From positions 1,054,001 through 1,118,000 of the forward strand of contig NZ_SJPX01000001.1 of assembly GCF_007860175.1 (NCBI RefSeq): a stretch of 64,000 nt of DNA, written 5' to 3'. Within the stretch, counting starts at the first letter, position 1, and each line of letters begins with the position of its first letter. The notes beneath the pieces are model-generated. The model made no database searches. It was not told the DNA's origin and saw only the letters and a list, made by a program, of their open reading frames with translations. Both the position numbers and the translations under genes were made by a program. Of this stretch, positions 35,949 through 46,000 are shown piece by piece. This DNA comes from Rubripirellula reticaptiva. GTDB taxonomy: Bacteria; Planctomycetota; Planctomycetia; Pirellulales; Pirellulaceae.

Positions 35949-36700
35949 TGTCTCCCTACACTGCCGAAATCATCGGAACCATGATGCTGATTCTATTCGG
36001 CAATGGGGTGGTGGCAAACGTCGTTCTCGCTCGCACGAAGGGCAACGACGGCGGCTGGATTGTGATTGCGGCAGGTTGGGGAATCGCTGTTTTTGTCGGA
36101 GCTTTTTGCGCCAACGAATTCAGTGGCGCGCACCTGAATCCTGCTGTCAGTGTTGCGATGGTGGTTGCCGGAAAGATGAGCGTTTTGGATGCGGGCGGGT
36201 ACATCATGGCCCAATTCGTAGGCGCCATGATCGGTGCAATGTTGGTCTACCTTTTCTATCGTGAACACTTCAACGTCACTGACGACGCGGACGCAAAACT
36301 TGCGTGCTTCTGCACGGACCCCAGCATACGCAATTCAAAGCAAGCGTTTTTCTGTGAGGCGGTTGGCACGTTCGCGTTGATCTTGCCAATCTTCTTGATG
36401 GCGACCCCCAGTCTGACTCATGGCGATGCTGGCTCCGCTGGCGAATCAATTTTAGGACTTGGCTCCCTTGGCTTGTTGCCTGTTGGCTTGCTGGTCTTTG
36501 GAATCGGTCTGTCACTCGGTGGTACCACGGGATACGCAATCAACCCAGCCCGCGATCTTGGCCCTCGCTTGGTCCATGCCTTGCTGCCTATCAAGGGCAA
36601 ACGCGATAGCGATTGGAGTTACGCGTGGGTGCCAATCATGGGACCACTGCTAGGCGCTGCTCTGGCCGCACTCCTGTACCGTTTTGTGTTAGTGAGTTAA
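35945..36700 (+). CDS. glpF: Glycerol facilitator / aquaglyceroporin (GlpF)
   Basis: 251 residues from ATG 35945 (a second ATG follows at once), coupled to glpD by ATGA. Six membrane segments and the two half-helix motifs of the MIP family: HLNPAVS near residue 65 and INPARDLGPRL near 200. The Asp after the second NPA-R and the G/F/L-rich ALNPAR-like context mark the glycerol-conducting subgroup rather than water-selective aquaporins. Together with glpK and glpD it gives a self-sufficient glycerol uptake and catabolism operon. No glpR-type regulator is visible. Confidence 0.95.
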   Translation: MMSPYTAEIIGTMMLILFGNGVVANVVLARTKGNDGGWIVIAAGWGIAVFVGAFCANEFSGAHLNPAVSVAMVVAGKMSVLDAGGYIMAQFVGAMIGAMLVYLFYREHFNVTDDADAKLACFCTDPSIRNSKQAFFCEAVGTFALILPIFLMATPSLTHGDAGSAGESILGLGSLGLLPVGLLVFGIGLSLGGTTGYAINPARDLGPRLVHALLPIKGKRDSDWSYAWVPIMGPLLGAALAALLYRFVLVS

Positions 36701-37025
36701 CTGGACAGCGTCGCCTTGATCGATGAACACGGTGTCTTGGAAATGACAATCTGTTTTGGCGTTAGCTACGGTCTGTCTGAGAACGAACAAGAAAACTCAC
36801 CAGAGATCGCTGTTCCGTGGGGTTGTGACCGTTAGATTGCTTAGATGCCCAGAGTGACGTTTTGTGATTCCCAAAAAGTTTGGTTAGCTTTTTATAATCC
36901 GGAAATGGTCAGTTCGCTGTAGAGTCGGCTGGATCGATATCGACGCTTATTCTTCCGCGATAATTTTCTACCGTCTTCCCATTTATCCAGCCGTGGGCGT
37001 TTAGGAGGCTAACTTGGGTTGGTAG
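36701..37025. other. Non-coding region after glpF
   Basis: 325 bases between glpF and a transposase remnant. No gene, stable hairpin with T-run, or recognisable end of an insertion sequence was seen. It may contain further decayed mobile-element sequence. Confidence 0.35.
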
Positions 37026-37498
37026 GGACTGCGACGTCAAGTGACGGTAGAGAAGTCTCGGGGCCGCGAAGAACGGCGTGAGTACTTCTGCATTGCGATC
37101 GACGATGATGAGATTTTCGTCGATTGGGCGGGAGCCAAAACGATGGCATGATTTACCGTCATCGCGAAGGTGAAGGTAATGTCGCCGAGCACGATGAAAG
37201 CATGTTCTTCATCAGCAGCTTGCCAACGAAAGTGAAACGCCTGAGCAAGTTCATTCGTGACCACTGGCAGATTGAAGACAGTGAGCACTATGTCTTGGAT
37301 GTAACTTTTGCCGAAGATGCCAGCCGAATTCGCCGTGGAACATCGCCGGAAGTTTCAGCCGCAATTCGACGCATGGCACTAGATGTTTTGCAACGCGACA
37401 CTACTGTGAAAGACAACATTCGCGGCAAACGTATGCGAGCGGGATGGGATGACGCCGTCCTGGATGGCATTTGCGCCGGATTTAGCGGCACTTGAACG
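37026..37498 (+). pseudogene. ISAs1-type transposase remnant, frameshifted and 5'-truncated
   Basis: Two adjoining frames give consecutive parts of one transposase. The first (to the stop at 37151) reads VEKSRGREERR and DWAGAKTM. After a frameshift near 37145 the second (to 37495) continues with MIYRHREG, FISSLPTKVKRL, RDHWQIEDSEHYVLDVTF, EDASRIRRGTSPE and GKRMRAGWDD. This order is that of the C-terminal half of ISAs1/H-repeat transposases, including the HWxIExSxHxxLD segment with the last acidic residue of the DDE triad. The N-terminal half and both element ends are missing. It is a dead relic, with no sign that it affects neighbours. Confidence 0.82.
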
Positions 37499-37767
37499 TG
37501 CGATTTCCCCGCGACGGGACCGCTATTAACTGCGCGTCCTCAAACGGAGGTTGAACAAGTACAAGTTCATGTAGAAGCCAAGACGCGACTATAAACGAGG
37601 GCAGGAGTAGGACTTACGCGGATTAGGTGTCATTCGGGTTAGGAGCGGTTCTTGTCTCTTTTTCGTTCTCCGATTTCCGGTTCAGCCAGCGATCTTGGTG
37701 GATCAGTCTTCGCGTCAATCCAATGACGGGCACCACGATTGCTTTCGATCACATTCAGAGCGTTGGT

Positions 37768-39246
37768 CTACATCACTTGGGGCCGTGGTTTCTCATCTTC
37801 TGGCAATTTGCCGATTGGCCGCTGCCCGGTTCCCTTGACACCCGTATCACCGAGTTCACGGCGGCCACGCTCGGCCAGCTCTCTCAGTCTCCCAACGATT
37901 TCTGGGTGCTGGTCGGCGACGTCATGTTCGCAGGCAATGTCATCTACCACGTTGAACAGCATTTCCCTTGGTGGTTGATTTTTATTGAAGTGTGGATGCC
38001 GGCTGAATTGCTCAACTGGTAGGAACAGTTTCCACGGACCGCTACGCACCGCCTGAAGCTGGGATTGATCGTAGTAGTAAAAGGCTTCATAAGGCGTTTT
38101 GGCGTCCGCATCGTCGAACAACAACGATGAAATGTCGTGCCCGTCGATTGGGTGAGGCATGGGGGCAACTCGTCCAGCTAGCTTGGCGAACGTGGGTAAC
38201 AAGTCCATCGTGGTCGCTAGTTCGTCACAAACGGTTCCGGCAGGAACTTTTCCTGGTTGCCAAACGATCGTTGGTACTCGAAACGCGCCTTCGGCTGTGG
38301 TGTAACCGCGACCGTTCAGTGGCAGATTCGATCCCCGACTCAGGTCACTTTTGTCGGGACTGAGGGGTGCCCCGTTGTCGGACGTCCAGATCACGAACGT
38401 GTTCTCGGCAATCCCTAGTTCTTGTAATTGGTCCAGCATCACGCCCATCGACCAATCGAGTTCTTCGATGGAATCGCCCCATGGACCGTTCTTGCTCTTT
38501 CCCTTGAACTCAGGACTCGAAAACGGCGTTTTCGTGCTGCCCGGCATCGCCTGCGGAAAGTACAAAAAGAACGGGGCGTCCTTGTGTTCAGCGATCCATT
38601 CCATTGCCTTTTCGGTATAGCGCTTCGTTAAGCCATCCCGATTGCACGGCGCTTCGATAACCGTCTCGTTTTCCATCAAGGGGAGAGGTGGCCAGCGGTC
38701 GCCGTTCTTCCAAACTCGTTGCGTCATGTCGTCGGAGTAGGGAACACCATAGAACCAATCGAAACCTTGTCGCGTGGGCAAGAACCGTGGCTGATCACCA
38801 AGGTGCCATTTGCCAACGATCGCGGTCGCATACCCTTGTTCTTTCAAGACTTCTGCAACGGTTGTTTCATCTGGGTTCAATCCATACGGCGAAAGCGGTC
38901 GGAGCACCAAGCCATCGTGTTCGTTGTAGTGCATCCCGACACGCTGTGAATAGCAACCAGTCATGATGCTGGAACGAGACGGAGTGCAGACACCAGCGGA
39001 CACACAAAAGTGCGTGAACTTGCGGCCCTCTCGCGCCATCCGATTCAAACTAGGTGTGCGATGGAGTTTTGATCCGAAGGGTTCGATGTCACCGTAGCCG
39101 AGATTGTCACAGAACACGACAATGAAGTTAGGCTTGGCGTTTGGAGAAGCTGCCAGAGATGGAATCCCTTTGATTGCGAATACGAGGACAGCCGCGATCA
39201 CAGCAACGCGGAAGATAGCCGTCCTTTGAATCAAGTCCTTGAGCAT
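37768..39246 (-). CDS. Secreted sulfatase (formylglycine type)
   Basis: 492 residues from the ATG at 39246 (a GTG at 39258 is the alternative). An N-terminal hydrophobic segment (IFRVAVIAAVLVFAIKGIPSLA) indicates export. The mature part starts with NFIVVFCDNLGYGDIEPFG; the activation motif CTPSRSSIMTG carries the Cys (about residue 87) that is converted to formylglycine, and GKWHLG and TSDNGAP complete the catalytic site. It hydrolyses sulfate esters, probably of marine polysaccharides or of the cell's own sulfated glycan. No operon partners: a transposase relic lies downstream and a 790-base gap upstream. Confidence 0.95.
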   Translation of the reverse strand: MLKDLIQRTAIFRVAVIAAVLVFAIKGIPSLAASPNAKPNFIVVFCDNLGYGDIEPFGSKLHRTPSLNRMAREGRKFTHFCVSAGVCTPSRSSIMTGCYSQRVGMHYNEHDGLVLRPLSPYGLNPDETTVAEVLKEQGYATAIVGKWHLGDQPRFLPTRQGFDWFYGVPYSDDMTQRVWKNGDRWPPLPLMENETVIEAPCNRDGLTKRYTEKAMEWIAEHKDAPFFLYFPQAMPGSTKTPFSSPEFKGKSKNGPWGDSIEELDWSMGVMLDQLQELGIAENTFVIWTSDNGAPLSPDKSDLSRGSNLPLNGRGYTTAEGAFRVPTIVWQPGKVPAGTVCDELATTMDLLPTFAKLAGRVAPMPHPIDGHDISSLLFDDADAKTPYEAFYYYDQSQLQAVRSGPWKLFLPVEQFSRHPHFNKNQPPREMLFNVVDDIACEHDVADQHPEIVGRLRELAERGRRELGDTGVKGTGQRPIGKLPEDEKPRPQVM

Positions 39247-39258
39247 GTCTGTTCGCAC

Positions 39259-40034
39259 TCGTATTGGAGGGGATGTTTGTTGGTCCGGATCGTTTGAATT
39301 AGGCTGCGTCCAAGCAGGCTTCGATTCTAGTCGGGGCAGCGAACTGCTAGTGTACTAGTGTCAAACATTCCGAGGTCGCCAAGGAATCGATCGGACATCT
39401 AGGATCATCGCGAGCGGCGAGTAGCATGCGAGGAGGCAGGTTAGAACAACCACTCCATCGAAGTTTGTGTCGCCTCCTTCCCCGCTGCGCAGGACAAATC
39501 AGGTTTTTAGGCTGGGCAATTTCTTTGTGAGCAGCTGGCCGTGAAGACTCGGGCATTTCCGTAGTCCTCACTTTCCAATTTGAATAACTGATTGGCCCCG
39601 ACGATCCCTATGAATTCGTGTTGTCGATTGCGTGGGAGACGGGAAAAGGATCAGAGATAACGTCTTGCGTAGCTTTATTCTCCCTCGCAGCGGGAGGGTA
39701 AAATTCAGTCAATGGTCCTGGTTGCTCACAAAGCCGGATGTCCTCGTAGAGCGGACGGGATGGCGCGCGATCTCCGGTGCCTTACGGCCCGCGGTTCACA
39801 TTTTTGTTGAGTGTTTGATTAACTTGCCGAAACTCTTGACGAGTGACGTTGTGACGTGCGTTGCAACATTCAATCGTTGATTTGTAGAAACGATGATCGT
39901 ATACGCGTGAGCGATCACGGCAATTGCCAATGCGTGCAATCAGATCCATGGTGAGAAAAGCTTATCTCCAATCTCTTTGCGCGCTCGCAAGGTCTCTCTT
40001 GTGCAGCGAGAACGAGTAGTCTGCCAGAACGAGG
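39259..40034. other. Non-coding region between sulfatase and giant surface-protein gene
   Basis: 776 bases. Frames at 39347-39571 (minus) and 39632-39880 (plus) lack any recognisable domain or start signal. A small hairpin CTCCC/GGGAG lies at about 39681-39696, and a related G/C motif (CCCCGCTGCG) at about 39480 could be its inverted copy. CTAGT-GT-ACTAG at about 39349-39360 is another small inverted repeat. The region contains the sulfatase promoter and the 3' end of the giant gene; nothing more can be supported. Confidence 0.35.
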
Positions 40035-43000
40035 TTAGAAGAGTTGGATGATCGCGGCATCGTATACGAAGGATTCGTCGTCTTTGTCTAGGTTGGTGGT
40101 AAGTCCTAGACGTCGAGCCAGTTGCTCGGATTCACTCGAGCGAACTCCGAGGCGATTGATGATTTGCAGTGCGTCGAGGGCGGTGACTTCGTTGTCTCCG
40201 TTGGCATCGATGAATCGTATCGGACGCAGGCCTCTCGGTAGCGTTCCGAGTCCGCGACGACTGATTTCGTTGATGATTTGCAAGGCATCCAAAGCGGTGA
40301 CTTCGCCGTCGTCGTTGACATCGAAACGGTTGCGTTTGTTCTGATACGGAGTCGGGTCGACGTGGTAGTCTTGCAAGTCGGTTCGCAGGAAGATTTGCGG
40401 TTGACCGGACCGAAGTTCGGTCCAGGCGACGACAACATTGCCTTCGTCTTTGCCGATCGTTAGGTCTTTGATCGCGCCACCAGTTTCGCTGATGCCCGCA
40501 CCGGTCGGTGTTCCTTCTTCGACAGTTGAAATCACGTCACCGAGCTGATCCGTGACGTAATAGATTCGTCCCAGACTGCTGCCGTCTTGGTGAACACTGT
40601 CATCGAAGTATGCCGCATAGATGGATTCGTCGTCTTGCACCATCGTCGGCAGCGACGTGTAGCCAACCGTGTCGCTGAGGCTAGTCGCGTTGCCGGTGGA
40701 GCTTTGCAAGATTTCTTGCCATAGCGGTACCGCCGAGTCGCCGACGGTGTAGACATGGGCTTCGATTTGATCTTCGCGATCGCTGGTACGCGCCCACATT
40801 CCTTGAACACCCAGTCGAACCTCTCGTTCCAGCGGTCCGGTGCCTTGCGAATCGTCGATGCGAACGGCTACCGAAACGTCGTGGCTATCGTCTTCGTCAA
40901 AGTAGCCTGCATCGGTCATCAATCCGAAATGGGGCGATGGCACGAGCATCGCCGGACCGCCACCACACAGGGTTGTTTGATTGAAGACACGAAGCTTATC
41001 AGCGAAGGAGATCTTGATTGCTCGTTCTTCACCCTGGTCCAGCGTCACTCCGATCGCTAAGTAGTCTTCGATGATTGCTAAGTCAAACTGAATGACCGAT
41101 TCTTCTTGGTCAATCAATGTGCTCGGTACTGCGGGCAGCGACGGTGTAACGGTGGAAATGTAGTCGTCAAAACAATCGACTCGCGAGTATTGGTCGATCT
41201 GCACTCGCGATGGTTCATCGATAGGAGTATTGATCCAACCCAACAACACACTGAACTCGCCGTAACGCATCAGTTCGGCATGATCGCCGACCGCACGTGT
41301 TGCCGTGGACTTTCGATAGAACGTCCTCTCAGCGACAAAGGCCGTTTCAATGTTGCGGAAGTCGTTGCCGTCGATCTTGGTCCATGCGACCATGATGTCG
41401 TCGCCCAGTTTCGTGATCGTCGGCCGACGCGACTGTTCGGAATCGTTGCTGATTCCTCCGCCCGATGCGCTACCGCCAATCTCTTGCCAGACTCCGGTGC
41501 CGTACAGATGGCGAGCGACGTAGATTTCGGAATTGCCATTTCGGAAATCGACCCATGCGACGTAGACACCGTCTTCATCGGTATAGATCGCTTGTTCGAT
41601 TCCGCCAACTCGCGTTAAGCCGCCTTCGAGTTTTGCTGGGCCGGTGATCGTGGCAGAACCGGAGAGCTGTTCCCAATCGCCAGCCACTTCGTCTCCGACA
41701 TTCATTGCGAACGAGGGAACCGGATCCGGGTCGAGCGGGTTATAGGCGACTAAGTTTCCATCGATCAGGTTAATGCCTTCGCCGCCTCGCAAATCATCAG
41801 TACCACTGCCGCCGGTGATCGTGTCGTCGCCGAGTCCACCGAGCACTTGATCGTCATCGTCGATGTCTTTCAAGTCCTCGGGGCCGCCGGTGATGATATC
41901 CGCGTGGTTGCCTCCGTTGATGGTATCGTTGCCTTCGCCGCCGTCAATCACATCGGATCCACCCAAGCCACTGATGTTGTCGTTGCCGAGACCGCCAAAG
42001 ATTACATCGCCGAAGTACCGGGTGTCGCTTGGATCGGGATCGTCGCGGCCTTCGTCGGAACCGATAATTGTGTCGTCGCCTGGGCCTCCGTCGAGCAGGT
42101 TGCCAACGCCTTGGCCAGCCCACAAGTAATCGTCATCGTTTCCGCCGAATAGTTCGTCGCGTCCATCGTCGCCGTGCAATTGATCGTTGCCGTCGTCACC
42201 TTCGAGTCGATCGTCGGCAGGGCCACCTTCGATGATGTCATCGCCATCGCCGCCGCGTAGCGTGTCAGAATCTTGCTGGCCGTCGATACGGTCGTTGCCT
42301 GGGCCGCCTTCGATCGTATCGCGGCCGAAGTACCCTTTCAGTACATCGTTGCCTTCGTCGCCTCGAATCGTGTCGTCGCCATAGTGCCCTAGAATCAAAT
42401 CGTCGCCAGGTCCACCGTTGAGGTCGTCATTGTCGTTGCCGCCACGGATCGTATCGTTGCCATCGCCTCCCTCAACATAGTCTTTGCCGTTGTCGCCATA
42501 AATCAGGTCATCACCGCGATTGCCGGAAACTTCATCGTCGCCGTCGTTGCCTTCGATACGATCAAATCCACTGTTTCCGAACAGAGCGTCGTTGCCTTCG
42601 TTTCCCGAGATCGAATCTCGGCCCGTACCGCCATCTGCAAAATCATTGCCCAGACCTCCACGAATCACGTCGTCGTCGGCATCGCCGTAGATCGTGTCGT
42701 CACCATCGTTACCCTCGATGGTGTCGTCTCCATCTCCGCCACGAACCAGATCGTCGCCTTCGTTACCTTGGATCGTATCGTTGCCATTGCCACCGTCGAT
42801 TGTGTCGTCGCCCAGCTCACCGAAGATTTCATCGGCGTCTTCGCCACCATCGAGGTCATCATCGCCCGCGCCGCCATGAATGTCATCGAAGCCATTTCCA
42901 CCGAGCATCAGATCGTCGTCTGCTCCGCCAAACAACTTGTCATTGCCGGCTCCGCCGTCGATGAAATCCTTGTCGGTTTGACCGTCTGTCAAAGTGAAGT

Positions 43001-46000
43001 CGAGCAGACTGTAACCGTAGATTGAGTCGTCGTCGGCTTCCCCGTACAGTTCGTCGTCACCGAGGTAACCAACGATGGTGTCATCTCCGGTCCCGCCACG
43101 AATAATGTCCTTTTCTGACCCGCCGGCTAGCGAGTCATCGCCGGCGCGTCCCCAGATCGTGTTCAGTCCGCTACCGCCGCTGATCGTATCGTCACCGTCT
43201 CCGCCGTCGAGCAAGTCGTTACCGGCGTTGCCGTTGATCGTGTCGTCATCCGGGCCGCCAAAGATTGTGTCGATACCGTCATTACCATGGATTGTATCGA
43301 GTCCATTGCCACCTTCGATGTAGTCGTCTCCGTCGTCGCCATCGATCGTATCGTCACCGTTGTCGCCGAACAGTTCGTCGTCGTCGGCTCCACCGCTGAT
43401 CGTGTCGAAGCCGTTGCCACCCGAGATATAGTCGAAGCCCGCTTCGCCGCTCAGCACGTCTGTCCCGTTGCCGCCGTGGATCACGTCATCGCCCTTGCCG
43501 CCGTGGATCGTGTCGTTTCCGTCTTCGCCCTCGATCACGTCGATGTCGTCGCCACCCGTGATCGTGTCACGACCAGGACCGCCGTAAACGTAGTTGAGTC
43601 CATTGCCGGTGGTGATCGTGTCTGCTCCGCCACCGCCGTGAATAACATCGTTTTCGTTGCCGCCAATGATCGTGTCATCACCTCCACCGCCGGTCAAATG
43701 GTTCGTTCCCGAGCCACCTATGATTCTCGCAGGAATGGTCACGCTTTCGTCGATCGTGATCACATCGAAGTCATCACCCGCGTCAACGTAGATCGACGTG
43801 ACCGGAGTGATGTCGGTATCAATCACCTGCGTGACCCCGAAGGCTTCGACCACGACTAGATTCTCTGTCGCGCCTTGCCTGACTGTGAACGCTTCGTTCG
43901 TCGCAGTGGGCATCACAGAGCGTTCGATAGCCAGATCGCCTGCAAGCAAGAACAGGGTTTCATTGGTGACTCGGGCCAGCAAGCTTGCACCGATTACGCT
44001 GCCGCCACAAGTAATTTCATGGTTCAGCGGTTCGACCAATGGTTCACTGGCAATCGGGAACACCTTTTTCGCAAAGCCAACCTTCACATCGGCTTCGGCG
44101 AACGCTTCGATGCCACCGGAAATGACCATGCAGGATTGAGGCGACGAGAAGTCATCGCCGCGAATTTTGCCGTCGTTGTCATTGTCAATGAAGTCGAAAT
44201 TGATGTCTGCGCGCAGACCGCCATTGACGCCCGTTCCCACGCCAACGGAAATCTCGTCACCAAGATCAAACGTCAGTCCGACTCCGCCCCGCAGTGCGGC
44301 GGTTCCCGTGACGGTAAACTGAGGAATGTCTTCACCAGTTCCGTCAGAGTTCTCGCGGTCGCTGATGTAGAAACCTTTGGCGATGTCCGCGACACGACCA
44401 GACTTCGCGAATTCGGCGAGTCCGAGCGTATCGACACCGACGCGAAAGTCCGACGTGACATTGATTGAACCAACGAGCCCCACTTCGATACCGGGAATCG
44501 GGATCAGCAGCGCCAGCGGAATCGTCACGTCCACACTTGGCATTTCATAGGTAATCAATTCGGTTTGATTGAAACCCAGCAGCCAACCAAGGATGGAAGT
44601 CGGATGTTCCAAGACCGGAAAACGAACACCCTCGGATTCGGCTTTCGCCGCGTTCTCATCTGTCGCGGAAATCGCTTTCGTTACGGCTTCATACAGCGAA
44701 TTGACTTCTAGGAAATCGAGGATGCCGTTCGCTTCAGCTACTTCGTTGGCAATGTCGTAGATTTCTTGGCTGGCCCCCTCGGCGGTTCTCACCAAACTGA
44801 CATCGCCAACGTACAGAATTTCTCCATTGAGCCCATTGGTGGACTCTCGCAAATCGATCAACACATCCAGAGCGTCAATGAACGTGATCAGCTTTTGCAG
44901 ATGGTCCTTAAAACCATTGTCGACCGGGATACTCCTTGCATAGAGGTCGGCGAGATCCAAAATGCTAAGTTCAAGCATCGCACTACCGGATGGATCGATC
45001 GCATCGACCATGTCTTGGAAGATTTTGATAGGCTCGGTCAATGCGTCGACGACGGGCTTGGCGGGATCCAGGAAAAAACCAAAATGGTCGAGGAAGTTTC
45101 CGACCACGCCGCCGAAGAACTCATTCAAATCGATGCCGACATCTTCGTACTTGATGGTGGGCGCTTGGCCGGTGATGTTGCTGCCATCGAAGTGCCAGCC
45201 CATCGAGAACTTCCCAACGACCGACGGCATCCACTGGGTACCCGGCAAGCTTGATTCGGTGGTGAGTGCGAAGGTCACTACGTCGCCCGCCTTGGCTCCT
45301 GTGCCGCCAGTCAGACGTGTGCCCTGATTGGGAATGCTGGTGTCAAAGTTGATCACGTTGTTTGGTGAACCAAACGCCGCGAGTGCTTCGCCCATCGTCA
45401 ACCGATCGTCGCCACTTGGTTCGATCAAATCGACATCAAAATCAACGCGAAAGATCTTGGCGGCTTGTCCGACCTTCACTTCTTTGTCGGCCAAGTCAAC
45501 GTCCGGTCCACCGACGCCGACCAAATCGAGGCCCACGTTAAGCACTCCCAATCGACCCTCGAAATTGTGGTCGTTGGACAGACGTTCCATCGTGACGTCG
45601 ATACCAACGTTGATCACTTCGTTGTCCGTCCGCAGGTACACTTCGTTGCGATTGATTCCGAAGGTCAGATCGAGTTCGTAGTTGCCTTCGATGACAAACT
45701 CCGTATTCAAATCTGCACCGAGCGCATCCCAACCTAAATTCGAATCCAAGTTAATCGTCTGTTGAGCGATCACCTCTTCGACCTTAATTCTGAACGTGAT
45801 GTCGTCTTCGTCGTCCGTAACAAATCGGACAACCGTGTCGGCCAGGTTGCAATTGACACCTAAGGCTTCCGCGATCGCGCATTGCATGGCGTTTAAATCG
45901 AAACTGGTCAAATCGTCAAAGGCCACCTTGAGCTTTTGTTGCAGTTCGCGAACCTTGTTCGCCGGTCCAGTCAACGCGTTGCCGATCAGCGGCAAGTCGA

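Noticed and set aside
37627-38022. 131-codon plus-strand frame
   Set aside because: More than half lies antisense to the sulfatase C-terminus, and no domain is visible.
39347-39880. Two short frames (39347-39571 minus, 39632-39880 plus)
   Set aside because: No domain, signal peptide or ribosome-binding site; possibly dispersed repeat debris, which cannot be judged without a genome search.
41750-43710. CRISPR-like or satellite-like periodicity
   Set aside because: The 27-base period encodes the GGxGxDxI nonapeptide of the giant protein; units are degenerate and have no unique spacers.
43287-43859. 190-codon plus-strand frame opposite the RTX repeats
   Set aside because: A mirror of the repeated GGC/GAC codons on the coding strand; composition is repetitive V/A/D/R with no independent gene signals.
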